Source: Mycobacterium lentiflavum (GTDB taxonomy: Bacteria > Actinomycetota > Actinomycetes > Mycobacteriales > Mycobacteriaceae). From it: 64,000 nucleotides of DNA. The notes below the pieces were generated by a model, which saw only the letters and a list, made by a program, of their open reading frames with translations, ran no database searches and had not been told where the DNA came from. Location: contig NZ_CP092423.2 in NCBI RefSeq assembly GCF_022374895.2, positions 2,046,001 through 2,110,000 of the forward strand. The letters run 5' to 3'. Position numbers and translations under genes: made by a program. Shown here in pieces: positions 27,059 to 35,334 of the stretch (position 1 is the stretch's first letter; the number at the start of each line of letters is the position of its first letter).

Positions 27059-27868
27059 TCAGTGCGTTACGTCCGCGGTCGAGGCCATCGCGGCACCCAC
27101 GATTCCGGCGGTATTGAGCAATGCCGCGGCCACCACCGGGGTGCGGTTTTCGAGCAGCGGCACCCATTCGTCGGCCTTTCGGCTGATCCCACCGCCGGCG
27201 ATGATCAGGTCGGGCCAGATCGCGTTTTCGATGGCGATCAGCACCCTGGTCACCTCTTTGGTCCACCGCCGGTAGCTCCACTTGTTCTTGTCTTTGACCG
27301 ACGATGCCGCGCGTTTCTCGGCCTCTTTGCCGCCGACTTCGAGATGGCCGAATTCGGTGTTGGGTATCAGCTTCCCGTTGTGGATCAAAGCCGATCCGAT
27401 GCCGGTTCCGAAGGTGAGCAACACGACCAGTCCGGAATTGCCCTTGCCGGCGCCGTAGCGCTCCTCGGCGAGCCCGGCCGCGTCGGCATCGTTGAGGACC
27501 GTGACTTCCTGGCCGTCCAACTTGGCGCTGATCACCTCGCGCGCGTTGGTCCCGATCCAGGCGCGGTCCACGTTGGCGGCGGTCTGGACGATGCCGTTGG
27601 TGACGACACCGGGGTAGGTCACGCCGAGCGGACCGGTCCAGCCGAATTCGTTGACGACCTTGGCGATGGTGTTGGCGACGGCCGACGGGGTGGCGGGTTG
27701 CGGCGTCAGCAGTTTGACCCGGTCGCCGATCAGCAGTCCGGTGTCCAGGTCGACGATTCCGCCTTTGATTCCGCTGCCGCCGACGTCGATGCCGAATCCA
27801 CGACGCTGCGGCGTGCCGGAGGCTGCCTCGGTACCGGGTGCATCCGTGGCCGAGTCGGTGCTGGTCAT
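27059..27868 (-). CDS. ppgK: Polyphosphate glucokinase PpgK
   Basis: Phosphorylates glucose with polyphosphate or ATP. 269 residues, ROK family. It has the N-terminal phosphate motif FGIDVGGSGIKGG (about 24-36), GPLGVTYPGVV, the catalytic Asp in LNDADAAGLAEE and TFGTGIGSALI. No ROK zinc motif is seen, as expected for PpgK. AAGGAG lies 5 bp ahead of ATG 27868; a GTG at 27901 is less likely. Divergent from suhB across about 125 bp and followed by sigA after 178 bp. Confidence 0.95.
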   Translation of the reverse strand: MTSTDSATDAPGTEAASGTPQRRGFGIDVGGSGIKGGIVDLDTGLLIGDRVKLLTPQPATPSAVANTIAKVVNEFGWTGPLGVTYPGVVTNGIVQTAANVDRAWIGTNAREVISAKLDGQEVTVLNDADAAGLAEERYGAGKGNSGLVVLLTFGTGIGSALIHNGKLIPNTEFGHLEVGGKEAEKRAASSVKDKNKWSYRRWTKEVTRVLIAIENAIWPDLIIAGGGISRKADEWVPLLENRTPVVAAALLNTAGIVGAAMASTADVTH

Positions 27869-27994
27869 CGAATCTCCTTGGCGAGATTTGGGATCGTTCA
27901 CACCTTAGCTGGCGTCGCTGCGATTGCGGTCGGGCAATCCGTGCGGGGTGCCGCCGATCTGCGCCGCGGTGGCCGACTGTGTTGCGATGGACCA

Positions 27995-28885
27995 GTGACG
28001 CGATCCGAGCCCGCGCAGCTGCGCGCAGTAGCCGAAACGCTGGCCGCCGAGGCCGCCGAGTTCGTCAGGTCGCGCCGCGCCGAGGTATTCGGCGCGCACC
28101 CGGGCGGGACCGGCGGGACCGACACTGGTGTAGTGCGGTCCAAGAGCACACCGACCGATCCGGTCACGGTGGTCGACACCGAGACCGAACGGCTGCTGCG
28201 CGACCGGTTGGCCGAATTACGGCCTGGCGAACCGATTCTCGGGGAGGAGGGCGGCGGGCCGACCGAACGCGACGCAGCGTCCGACGACACGGTCACCTGG
28301 GTGCTCGACCCGATCGACGGCACGGTGAATTTCGTTTACGGCATCCCCGCCTATGCGGTCTCGGTCGGGGCGCAGATCGACGGCGTGTCGGTGGCCGGCG
28401 CGGTCGCCGACGTCGTCGGGGGCCGGGTCTATTCCGCGGCACAAGGCCTCGGCGCACACGTCATCGACGCGCAGGGGGCGCATCCGCTGCGGTGTGCCGA
28501 CGTCGACGATCTGTCGATGGCCTTGTTGGGCACCGGGTTTGGGTATTCGGTCGGACGCCGCACCGCTCAGGCCGCGCTGTTGGCGAAGATGCTGCCGTTG
28601 GTGCGGGACGTGCGCCGCGTCGGGTCCGCGGCCCTGGACCTGTGCATGGTCGCGGCGGGGCGACTGGACGCCTACTACGAGCACGGACTGCAAGTGTGGG
28701 ATCGCGCAGCGGGCGGGCTGATCGCGGCCGAGGCCGGGGCGCGGGTGTTGGTGCCCCTGCCGGACGGGCCGGTCGGCCCGCCTGGATCGGAAGCCGGGCT
28801 GGTGGTGGCCGCCGCACCCGGCATCGCCGACGCGCTGTTGGCGGCGCTGGAAAAATTCGACGGCCTAGCGCCGATCGCCGACTGA
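27995..28885 (+). CDS. suhB: Inositol monophosphatase SuhB
   Basis: Mg-dependent inositol-1-phosphate phosphatase that supplies inositol for phosphatidylinositol, lipomannan and mycothiol. 296 residues. Metal-site motifs are intact: DPVTVVDTETE (about 52-62), GEEGGG (about 82-87), WVLDPIDGTVNF (about 102-113) and VWDRAAGGLIAAEAGA (about 234-249). GTG 27995 gives MTRSEPAQLRAVAE, matching the family start; the ATG five bases upstream is out of frame. It converges with cei, with 1 bp between the stop codons. Confidence 0.93.
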   Translation: MTRSEPAQLRAVAETLAAEAAEFVRSRRAEVFGAHPGGTGGTDTGVVRSKSTPTDPVTVVDTETERLLRDRLAELRPGEPILGEEGGGPTERDAASDDTVTWVLDPIDGTVNFVYGIPAYAVSVGAQIDGVSVAGAVADVVGGRVYSAAQGLGAHVIDAQGAHPLRCADVDDLSMALLGTGFGYSVGRRTAQAALLAKMLPLVRDVRRVGSAALDLCMVAAGRLDAYYEHGLQVWDRAAGGLIAAEAGARVLVPLPDGPVGPPGSEAGLVVAAAPGIADALLAALEKFDGLAPIAD

Positions 28886-28886
28886 G

Positions 28887-29540
28887 TCAGCAGCTGCTGG
28901 CGTGAATCTTGGACAACAGCGAGGGATCTGACGATCCGGTGGCGCCGGGACGCAGACTGGCCAGTACCGAGTCGATGTCGTCGTTGTGGGCCAGCGCCGT
29001 GAATTCCGTGCCGATCGCGAGGTCGACGGAGTCGTCGGCGCGGTTGTCGTTGAACAGCTCGCTGCAGGGGGCGACCAGCCACACCGCGGCGGCGGTGGCC
29101 CCACCGGCCGTCCCGAACCGGATCTGGCTCTGGCAGTTCAGCCGGGCGCCGGCGTAGATCGGGTCGTTGGCCGCGGTCGGCTGCGCGAAGCCCAGATCCT
29201 TCATCGCACCGGCGACGTCGGCGGCCTGGCCGCCACGGCCGCTGGCGTTCAGCACGCGCACCTTGGTATCGGCCAGTTTGGCGGGCGGCACGTCGGCCAT
29301 CGCACTGCGTGACATTTGCTCGCCGAGCTGGGCCGGCGCCGATCCGTTCGCCGGCTGCGGCGGCGGGTTGCACGTTTGCGCCTCGCGAACCTTCGCCGGT
29401 CGCGTCAGCGCCACCGTCCACGCGACGCCAGTCACTAACACCAGGAAAACGAGCACGAGAATCGCGGGTCGGGGGTTGCGTCGCCGAAACGGCCTACCGT
29501 GCTTGTCGAAGGCTGTACCCTCGGTGATTTGTGCGACCAC
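28887..29540 (-). CDS. cei: Envelope integrity protein Cei
   Basis: 217 residues: a short basic cytoplasmic part, one membrane helix (about 27-45) and a periplasmic LytR C-terminal-type domain (about 90-185, with KVRVLNASGRGGQAADVAG). This is the composition of Rv2700/Cei, required for cell envelope integrity and drug and stress tolerance in M. tuberculosis. It contains four periplasmic cysteines. GTG start 29540. Divergent from the DUF4193 gene, with a perfect CRP-type palindrome in the shared 182-bp interval. Confidence 0.92.
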   Translation of the reverse strand: MVAQITEGTAFDKHGRPFRRRNPRPAILVLVFLVLVTGVAWTVALTRPAKVREAQTCNPPPQPANGSAPAQLGEQMSRSAMADVPPAKLADTKVRVLNASGRGGQAADVAGAMKDLGFAQPTAANDPIYAGARLNCQSQIRFGTAGGATAAAVWLVAPCSELFNDNRADDSVDLAIGTEFTALAHNDDIDSVLASLRPGATGSSDPSLLSKIHASSC

Positions 29541-29604
29541 AGCTGCACTCTAGCCGCACACTAAATCCACTGTTTGAAGACAAATACGAGGGTCAATTCG
29601 GGGG

Positions 29605-29620
29605 TGTGAGGTAAATCACA
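29605..29620. promoter_or_regulatory. CRP (Rv3676-type) binding site
   Basis: TGTGAGGTAAATCACA is a perfect TGTGA-N6-TCACA palindrome located between the divergent cei and DUF4193 genes, 65 bp and 103 bp from their start codons. It matches the mycobacterial cAMP-receptor-protein consensus. I recall Rv2699c among proposed CRP targets in M. tuberculosis. Confidence 0.8.
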
Positions 29621-29722
29621 ACCCATCCGACCGCCTTCCGGGCACGAATCGTTTGGTGGATGCGTTCGACGCTGGTACAAAGCGTTGCTTGAGGTAACGC
29701 AGGCATGTGAGGGGATTGGACG

Positions 29723-30025
29723 ATGCCTACCGACTATGACGCTCCACGGCGCACCGAAACGGACGACGTTTCGGAGGACTCGCTGGAGGAGCTCAAGGCA
29801 CGGCGGAACGAGGCCGCGTCGGCTGTTGTCGACGTGGACGAATCCGAGTCCGCCGAGAATTTCGAACTGCCTGGCGCTGACCTGTCCGGAGAGGAGCTAT
29901 CGGTTCGGGTCATTCCGAAACAAGCCGACGAGTTCACCTGCTCGAGCTGCTTTTTGGTGCAACACCGCAGTCGACTTGCCAGCGAGAAGAACGGCGTGAT
30001 GATCTGCACCGACTGCGCAGCCTGA
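29723..30025 (+). CDS. DUF4193 protein (Rv2699c-like)
   Basis: 100 residues, the same length as in M. tuberculosis. An acidic N-terminal two-thirds is followed by a zinc-ribbon-like end: FTCSSCFLVQHRSRL and MICTDCAA (two CxxC pairs). Highly conserved in actinobacteria. Structural similarity to RNA-polymerase-binding small proteins has been suggested for this family, but the function is not established. ATG 29723, with GGGG about 10 bp ahead. It is probably under CRP control through the palindrome upstream. Confidence 0.9.
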   Translation: MPTDYDAPRRTETDDVSEDSLEELKARRNEAASAVVDVDESESAENFELPGADLSGEELSVRVIPKQADEFTCSSCFLVQHRSRLASEKNGVMICTDCAA

Positions 30026-30034
30026 TAGCCGCAC

Positions 30035-30523
30035 CTAGCGTGTCAGTGCCGACAGCACCCGCTCGGGGTGACGGCAGCTCACCATCCAGTACGGCGTCGG
30101 GTCGTCTGGGTCATCGAGGACCAGCAACACCATCGGTCCGATCCATGCGCGATGCAGGACGTACGCAGCGGGGTCGAGTTGACGTCCCAGCGCCGCCGAC
30201 TTCGCCGTCGGCGCTATCTCCGCGGACCGGGCGATCACGGTGACCGGCAGGTGGGCTTCCCCGGCCCACAGCTGTGCCACACCGTCGGGGCCGCTTGGGC
30301 CGGCGGTGACCCGGATTTCGATGCGGCCCAGCCACAGCAGCGCGCCGATCGCCACGATGTACAGCACCACGAACGGCAGCCAGTCGGGGAGCGCCTTGAC
30401 ACCCAGATTGACCTCGACGGCGATCAACGTCGCCAGCGCGAAGGCCGGTGGCCACCACCACCACGGGACCCACAGCCGCTCGCGATATCGCACACTGTGC
30501 GGCGCGACGCGCGTACTCGACAC
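30035..30523 (-). CDS. DUF3093 membrane protein (Rv2698-like)
   Basis: 162 residues. Two N-terminal membrane helices (about 18-40 and 47-64) after a [12 protein letters not shown] motif, then a soluble domain ending [16 protein letters not shown]. This is the DUF3093 family, almost always divergent from dut in actinobacteria. Function unknown. GTG start 30523; only 48 bp separate it from the dut start, so promoters must overlap. Confidence 0.88.
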   Translation of the reverse strand: MSSTRVAPHSVRYRERLWVPWWWWPPAFALATLIAVEVNLGVKALPDWLPFVVLYIVAIGALLWLGRIEIRVTAGPSGPDGVAQLWAGEAHLPVTVIARSAEIAPTAKSAALGRQLDPAAYVLHRAWIGPMVLLVLDDPDDPTPYWMVSCRHPERVLSALTR

Positions 30524-30548
30524 GCGGTCAAGGGTAGTCTGTGGCCCC

Positions 30549-30575
30549 GTGTCAACCAGTCTGGCCTTGAAGTGA
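30549..30575 (+). other. Eight-codon leader frame overlapping the dut start
   Basis: GTG 30549 encodes MSTSLALK and stops at TGA 30573-30575, overlapping the dut GTG (30572) by the classic GTGA junction. The M. tuberculosis Dut protein, as I remember it, starts MSTTLAIVRLDPG. This leader therefore looks like the ancestral dut N-terminus cut off by a small insertion of about 11 bp, with translation restarting at the overlap. Confidence 0.5.
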
Positions 30576-31024
30576 AAGTCGTCCGCCTCGACCCCGAGCT
30601 GCCGCTGCCCAGTCGTGCCCACGACGGCGACGCGGGGGTTGATCTGTTCAGCGCTGAAGACGTCACGCTGGGCCCGGGGCAACGCGCCCTGGTCCGCACC
30701 GGTCTGGCGGTCGCCGTCCCGTTCGGGATGGTCGGCCTGGTGCACCCCCGCTCGGGATTGGCTGCGCGGGTTGGACTTTCGATCGTCAACAGTCCAGGTA
30801 CGATCGACGCGGGCTATCGCGGCGAGGTCAAGATTTCACTGATCAATCTCGACCCGGCCGAGCCGATCGTGGTGCACCGCGGCGATCGCATCGCCCAGTT
30901 GCTGGTGCAGCGGGTCGAGTTAGTCGAGCTGGTCGAGGTCGCGTCGTTCGACGAGGCCGGGCTGGCCGAAACATCCCGTGGCGATGGTGGTCACGGTTCC
31001 TCCGGCGGACATGCGAGTCTGTGA
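30572..31024 (+). CDS. dut: Deoxyuridine triphosphatase Dut
   Basis: Hydrolyses dUTP to dUMP and PPi, keeping uracil out of DNA and supplying dTMP synthesis; homotrimer. 150 residues. All five motifs are present: [16 protein letters not shown] (1), [16 protein letters not shown] (2), [17 protein letters not shown] (3), [13 protein letters not shown] (4) and the P-loop-like C-terminal [17 protein letters not shown] (5). It begins MKVVRLDP at GTG 30572. About four to five residues of the usual mycobacterial N-terminus are displaced into a leader frame, which should not affect activity. Confidence 0.95.
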   Translation: MKVVRLDPELPLPSRAHDGDAGVDLFSAEDVTLGPGQRALVRTGLAVAVPFGMVGLVHPRSGLAARVGLSIVNSPGTIDAGYRGEVKISLINLDPAEPIVVHRGDRIAQLLVQRVELVELVEVASFDEAGLAETSRGDGGHGSSGGHASL

Positions 31025-31095
31025 TGCGCTGGCGACGATGCAGTGCGGGTATCTCCCGCTCGCGGGGGACGAAGCGATGAGGAGGAGCGGCGCCA

Positions 31096-31875
31096 ATGGC
31101 TGCATTCGGTAAACGTTCAGGCAAGGACGACGACACCTCCGCCGCGCCGGCCGGCGACGACTTGCCCGAAGGGAATGTCGCTGCCGACCCGGTCGACGAC
31201 GAGTTCGAGGACGAGCTGGAGGGTCCGTTCGATATCGACGACTTCGACGACCCGTCGGTCGCGGAGCTGGCCCGGCTCGATCTGGGTTCGGTGCTCATCC
31301 CGATGCCCGAAGCCGGCCAGCTGCAGGTCGAGCTGACCGAGACCGGCGTTCCGAGCGCGGTGTGGGTCGTCACGCCCAACGGCCGGTTCACGATCGCCGC
31401 TTACGCCGCGCCCAAGACGGGCGGCCTGTGGCGCGAGGTGGCCAGCGAGCTCGCCGACTCGCTGCGCAAGGACTCGGCCCAAGTCAGCATCAAGGATGGC
31501 CCGTGGGGCCGCGAGGTGGTCGGTACCGCGTCCGGGGTGGTGCGCTTCATCGGGGTCGACGGCTACCGCTGGATGATTCGCTGCGTCATCAACGGCCCGC
31601 ACGAAACCATTGAGGCACTCGAGCAGGAGGCGCGTTCTGCGTTGGCGGACACCGTTGTTCGCCGCGGCGACACCCCACTGCCGGTGCGCACGCCGCTGGC
31701 CGTGAACCTTCCCGAGCCGATGGCCGAGCAACTGCGTCAGGCCGCCGTGCAGCAGGTCGAGGCGGCGCAGCAGGCCGCCGAACAAGCCGAGGCGCCAGCG
31801 CCGCCCAACGAGCCGGCGGCGCGCCGCAGCGCGGACGGATCCGCCATGCAGCAGCTGCGCACCACCGGCGGCTAG
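31096..31875 (+). CDS. DUF3710 protein (Rv2696c-like)
   Basis: 259 residues, actinobacterial DUF3710 family, typically downstream of dut. An acidic linker (about 20-60) is followed by a conserved alpha/beta domain (about 62-205, with LDLGSVLIPMP, GPWGREVVG and RWMIRCVINGP). The C-terminal helical Glu/Ala/Gln-rich tail (about 210-250) may be a coiled coil. Function unknown; soluble. ATG 31096 has GAGGAG about 11 bp ahead. It ends near a short tandem repeat that separates it from the convergent hydrolase gene. Confidence 0.88.
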   Translation: MAAFGKRSGKDDDTSAAPAGDDLPEGNVAADPVDDEFEDELEGPFDIDDFDDPSVAELARLDLGSVLIPMPEAGQLQVELTETGVPSAVWVVTPNGRFTIAAYAAPKTGGLWREVASELADSLRKDSAQVSIKDGPWGREVVGTASGVVRFIGVDGYRWMIRCVINGPHETIEALEQEARSALADTVVRRGDTPLPVRTPLAVNLPEPMAEQLRQAAVQQVEAAQQAAEQAEAPAPPNEPAARRSADGSAMQQLRTTGG

Positions 31876-31883
31876 CCCGGCCC

Positions 31884-31937
31884 GACGTCTGGCCGATGTC
31901 TGGCCGATGTCTGGCCGATGTCTGGCCGATGTCTAAG
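31884..31937 (+). repeat. 11-bp tandem repeat between convergent genes
   Basis: About 4.6 units of GATGTCTGGCC (the first one GACGTCTGGCC) run head to tail from 31884. The last partial unit merges into the stop codon of the minus-strand hydrolase gene (31933-31935). It is likely a slippage-prone microsatellite. Confidence 0.85.
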
Positions 31938-32631
31938 TGTCGGCCAGCGCCGCCAGGCAGGCGGCCCCGAGCGCGGCGCTGTCCGCGCCGATCTGATCGA
32001 GCGTCACCGTCCGCAGGGCTGCGTGGGGCGCGGCGGCGACCCAGTCGACACCGGCCTGCAGGGGATGAATCGGATCGTCGACCGCGGCCGCCACGCCGAG
32101 CGGCGCGGCGAGCGTGTTGAGTTCGTCACAGCTGGGCGCGACATAGGCGGCCGCTTCGTCCATGGCGTCGGGCAGCAGCGGCCACTGGGCAAGCCAGGAC
32201 CGGGTCAGCTCATCGGCCAGCCAGGTCGGGCTCGAGGCTCGCATCTGCGCGGTCGCGGCGGCCAGGCCCTCGGTGCGTAGCTGGGACGCCGAATACCGCG
32301 CGGCGAGCGCGGCCGGCGCCGACCCCGGCGGTCCCGCCCAGGCGGGCAGCGCGGCCAGCACGGCGACCGTTTGGCCTGGGTGTGCCAGTGCCCAGGCGGC
32401 CGCTACGGCAGCACCGATCGAGATTCCGCCTACGGCGATGGGGCCTTCGCGTGCGGCCTGGTCCAAGGCGGACAGGTAGCCGTCGACCAAACTTTCCGGC
32501 CGCGGCCGCGGGCAAACGAGCCGCGCGCCGGCATTGCGCAAGGGTCCGGAAAATGCCCGATCGACGTAAACGTCGTCGGACCCGGTTCCAGGCAACAGCA
32601 CCGCCGTGACACCGCGCAGATCGACACCCAC
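31933..32631 (-). CDS. Alpha/beta hydrolase-fold protein (Rv2695-like)
   Basis: 232 residues. The N-terminal strand and oxyanion loop are TAVLLPGTGSDDVY (about 9-22). The nucleophile elbow is GGISIGAAVA, with Ser in GxSxG form (about 68-72). A late DDPIHP segment gives the Asp and possibly loop residues; the catalytic His would be in AAPHAAL. A small, Ala-rich esterase-like protein whose substrate is unknown. GTG start 32631. Its stop codon is embedded at the end of the 11-bp repeat array. Confidence 0.83.
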   Translation of the reverse strand: MGVDLRGVTAVLLPGTGSDDVYVDRAFSGPLRNAGARLVCPRPRPESLVDGYLSALDQAAREGPIAVGGISIGAAVAAAWALAHPGQTVAVLAALPAWAGPPGSAPAALAARYSASQLRTEGLAAATAQMRASSPTWLADELTRSWLAQWPLLPDAMDEAAAYVAPSCDELNTLAAPLGVAAAVDDPIHPLQAGVDWVAAAPHAALRTVTLDQIGADSAALGAACLAALADT

Positions 32632-32769
32632 GCCCCGATACTGCCCGGCGCGCCGAACCTTCCAAAATCACCGTTTGATTCGGTTGGCGCAAGGGAACCA
32701 ACAGGTCTACGGTGTCCGTTGGCATAGATGAAAGCACCGCAGCTTTTTCTCCAATTGTCAGGAGTGGCC

Positions 32770-33138
32770 ATGGGGGCCCAAGGTTATTTGCGCCGCCTCA
32801 CCCGTCGGTTGACGGAGGACCCGGAGCAACGCGATTCCGAGGAGTTGTCCGACGAGGTCGCCAGCACCGGTGCGCAGCGCGCGATCGATTGCGAACGCGG
32901 CCAAGAGGTCACGATGGTGGGCACGCTGCGTAGCGTGGAATGCAACGGCAAGGGTTGCGCGGGCGGCGTGAAGGCCGAACTGTTCGACGGCAGCGACACC
33001 GTCACCCTGGTCTGGTTGGGCCAGCGCCGGATCCCCGGCATCGATTCGGGACGCACTTTGCGGGTGAGCGGCCGGATGGGCAAGCTGGAGAACGGAACCA
33101 AGGCCATCTACAACCCGCATTACGAAATTCAGCGTTGA
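32770..33138 (+). CDS. OB-fold nucleic-acid-binding protein (Rv2694c-like)
   Basis: 122 residues with a C-terminal OB-fold (about 45-122: VTMVGTLRSVECNGKGCAGG, VTLVWLGQRRIPGIDSGRTL), as in the anticodon-binding tRNA/helicase OB family. The N-terminal helix YLRRLTRRLTEDPEQ is conserved among mycobacteria. ATG 32770 reproduces the expected 122-residue length; an in-frame ATG 42 bp upstream is unlikely. It is coupled to the DUF3159 gene by a 4-bp TTGA overlap. Confidence 0.87.
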   Translation: MGAQGYLRRLTRRLTEDPEQRDSEELSDEVASTGAQRAIDCERGQEVTMVGTLRSVECNGKGCAGGVKAELFDGSDTVTLVWLGQRRIPGIDSGRTLRVSGRMGKLENGTKAIYNPHYEIQR

Positions 33139-33815
33139 CTCTGCCCGGCAACACGTCTCGCCGCATCAACCCAGAACGCCTGCTGAGCCAGCTGGGCGGG
33201 GTGAGCGGTCTCGTCTACTCGTCGCTGCCCGTCGTGGCCTTCGTGGCCTCGTCCAGCCTGCTGGGCCTGGTGCCCGCGATCGGGGTCGCGCTGGGACTGG
33301 CCGCACTCGTCTTGGTGTGGCGGCTGCTTCGCCGCGAATCCACGCAGCCGGCCTTCTCCGGGTTCATCGGAGTCGCGGTCTGCGCGCTGATCGCCTACGT
33401 CGTCGGAGCCTCCAAGGGGTACTTCCTGCTCGGCATCTGGATGTCGCTGGTGTGGGCCGTGGTCTTCGCGGTGTCCGTGGTGATCCGCCGGCCGCTGGTC
33501 GGCTACGCCTGGAGCTGGGCCACCGGTCGCGACCGCGCCTGGCGCGAGGTGTCCCGGGCCGTCTACGCGTTCGACATCGCCACGCTGTGCTGGACGCTGG
33601 TCTTCGCCGCCCGATTCGTGGTGCAGCGACTGCTCTACGACGCCGACCAGACCGGCTGGCTGGCGGCGGCGCGCCTCGGGATGGGCTGGCCGCTGACCGC
33701 GGCCGCCGCGGTGGTGACCTACGGGGCGATCAGGGCCGCGCAGCGCGCGATGGCCGGCGCCGATGCCGTCGGTCCGGCCGCCGTGCCGATCGACGCCGAC
33801 ACCGTCGGCGACTAG
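33135..33815 (+). CDS. DUF3159 integral membrane protein (Rv2693c-like)
   Basis: 226 residues, about five to six membrane helices (for example 24-42, 44-60, 72-88, 92-110, 142-160 and 178-195). DUF3159 family of actinobacteria, function unknown, conserved beside the potassium regulators ceoB/ceoC. The start is TTG 33135, overlapping the upstream stop (TTGA). Its stop overlaps the last 4 bp of the convergent ceoC gene. Confidence 0.85.
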   Translation: MTLPGNTSRRINPERLLSQLGGVSGLVYSSLPVVAFVASSSLLGLVPAIGVALGLAALVLVWRLLRRESTQPAFSGFIGVAVCALIAYVVGASKGYFLLGIWMSLVWAVVFAVSVVIRRPLVGYAWSWATGRDRAWREVSRAVYAFDIATLCWTLVFAARFVVQRLLYDADQTGWLAAARLGMGWPLTAAAAVVTYGAIRAAQRAMAGADAVGPAAVPIDADTVGD

Positions 33816-34489
33816 CTCTCGGGCGGCGCAGCCGCCGGCAGCACCAGCTTACGCAGGTCCTCTTCGACCTCGGTGACGGCGACGAAGAGCAACTCGTCGC
33901 CGCCTTCCAGTGGCTCGTCGGCTTCCGGGACGATCACGCGTGGCCCGCGCAGGATGGTCACCAGCGCGGCATCGCGGGGCAGCTCGAGCCGGCGGACCGG
34001 CTTGCCGCCCCAGGGCGTGTCGTCGGGCAGGGTGATCTCGACCAGGTTGGCCTGACCCCGGCGGAATTCCATCAGGCGCACCAAATCGCCCACGGCGACG
34101 GCTTCTTCGATCAGCGACGCCAGCATGCGCGGGGTGGACACCGCCACATCGACACCCCAGGCGTCGGTGAACAGCCATTCGTTGCGCGGGTCGTTGACCC
34201 GGGCCACCACCCGGGGCACCGCGAACTCGGTCTTGGCCAGCAGGGACAGCACAACGTTGGCTTTGTCGTCGCCGGTCGCGGCGACCACCACGTCGAAATC
34301 CTCGAGGTGGACCGATTCCAGCAGGCTCAGTTCGCAGGCGTCGCCGAGACGCCAGTGCGCGGCCGGGATCGCGTCGACGTCGACGTGGTCGGGGTTGCGT
34401 TCGATCAGGGTGATGTCGTGGTTGTTCTCGATCAGCTCGCGGGCGACCGAGCGGCCGACCGCCCCCGCCCCGGCGATAGCTACCTTCAT
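33812..34489 (-). CDS. ceoC: Potassium uptake regulatory protein, TrkA-type (CeoC)
   Basis: 225 residues: an RCK_N Rossmann domain with NAD(H) motif VAIAGAGAVGRSVA (about 3-16), and an RCK_C domain from about 130. It is the second of two TrkA-like cytosolic subunits that gate a potassium uptake channel (the CeoBC/TrkAB pair described in M. tuberculosis). No channel-forming subunit is adjacent. It lies 37 bp downstream of ceoB on the same strand, clearly one operon. Confidence 0.92.
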   Translation of the reverse strand: MKVAIAGAGAVGRSVARELIENNHDITLIERNPDHVDVDAIPAAHWRLGDACELSLLESVHLEDFDVVVAATGDDKANVVLSLLAKTEFAVPRVVARVNDPRNEWLFTDAWGVDVAVSTPRMLASLIEEAVAVGDLVRLMEFRRGQANLVEITLPDDTPWGGKPVRRLELPRDAALVTILRGPRVIVPEADEPLEGGDELLFVAVTEVEEDLRKLVLPAAAPPES

Positions 34490-34526
34490 GTGCGGCGCTC
34501 CTTAAGTCGCGGTCCGGCGGCCAGGG

Positions 34527-35210
34527 TCAATGCCCCGCCCCCGAATCGATGTCGTCGGCGGGCGGCAGGGCGGCGATCGCTACGGCCTCGGCTGCGCGGC
34601 CGGAGATCGCGGCGATGTAGACCTGATCGCCCGCCTGGATGACCGTCTTGGGCTCGGGCAGGATGCCGGTGCCGAACCGGATCAGAAACGCGACGCGAGC
34701 ACCGGTGGCCTGCTCGAGATCGGTGGCGCGGCGACCCGCCCAGTCCTCGTGCAGGACGACCTCGGCGACGGCGACCGTGCCGGTGGGGTCGCGCCACTTG
34801 GCGGTCTCAGTGTCGCGGGTCAGCAGGCCGAGCAGCCGGTCGGTGGTCCATGGCACGGTGGCAATCGTGGGGATGCCGAGCCGTTCGTAGACCTCGGCGC
34901 GCTTGGCGTCGTAGATCCGGGCCACCACCCGGTGAACGCCAAACGTCTCGCGGGCCAACCGGGCCGAAATGATGTTGGAGTTGTCGCCGGAGGACACCGC
35001 GGCGAACGCGTCGGTCTCCTCGATGCGGGCCTTCAGCAGCACATCGCGGTCGAAGCCCTGGCCCAGCACCCGCTCGCCGGCGAACTCCGGGCTCAGCCGG
35101 TTGAATGCCGTGCTGTCGCGGTCGATCACGGCGACGTCGTGGCCAATTCGCGACAGCCCGTCGGCCAGCGAAGAGCCCACCCGGCCGCAGCCCATTACAA
35201 CCACCCGCAC
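34527..35210 (-). CDS. ceoB: Potassium uptake regulatory protein, TrkA-type (CeoB)
   Basis: 227 residues, identical in length to the M. tuberculosis protein. RCK_N domain starting VVVMGCGRVGSSLADGLSRI with Asp in AVIDRD for NAD(H) ribose binding; RCK_C from about 140 (TGTVAVAEVVLHEDWAGR). GTG start 35210 is preceded by AAGGAC 6 bp ahead. First gene of the ceoB-ceoC operon; divergent from an APC permease gene 125 bp away, which could be functionally connected as a potassium or amino-acid transporter. Confidence 0.93.
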   Translation of the reverse strand: MRVVVMGCGRVGSSLADGLSRIGHDVAVIDRDSTAFNRLSPEFAGERVLGQGFDRDVLLKARIEETDAFAAVSSGDNSNIISARLARETFGVHRVVARIYDAKRAEVYERLGIPTIATVPWTTDRLLGLLTRDTETAKWRDPTGTVAVAEVVLHEDWAGRRATDLEQATGARVAFLIRFGTGILPEPKTVIQAGDQVYIAAISGRAAEAVAIAALPPADDIDSGAGH

Positions 35211-35334
35211 GTCAGGTCCTTTCGGCTGGGTCGCGTTCCATCGGCAAACTTGTGTGGCCAGCCGATTTCCGTCGGGAACATTCTCGCCCACGGAACGCTA
35301 CCGGCATGGCCCGTTGCGCTTACTCTTGGCTCTC

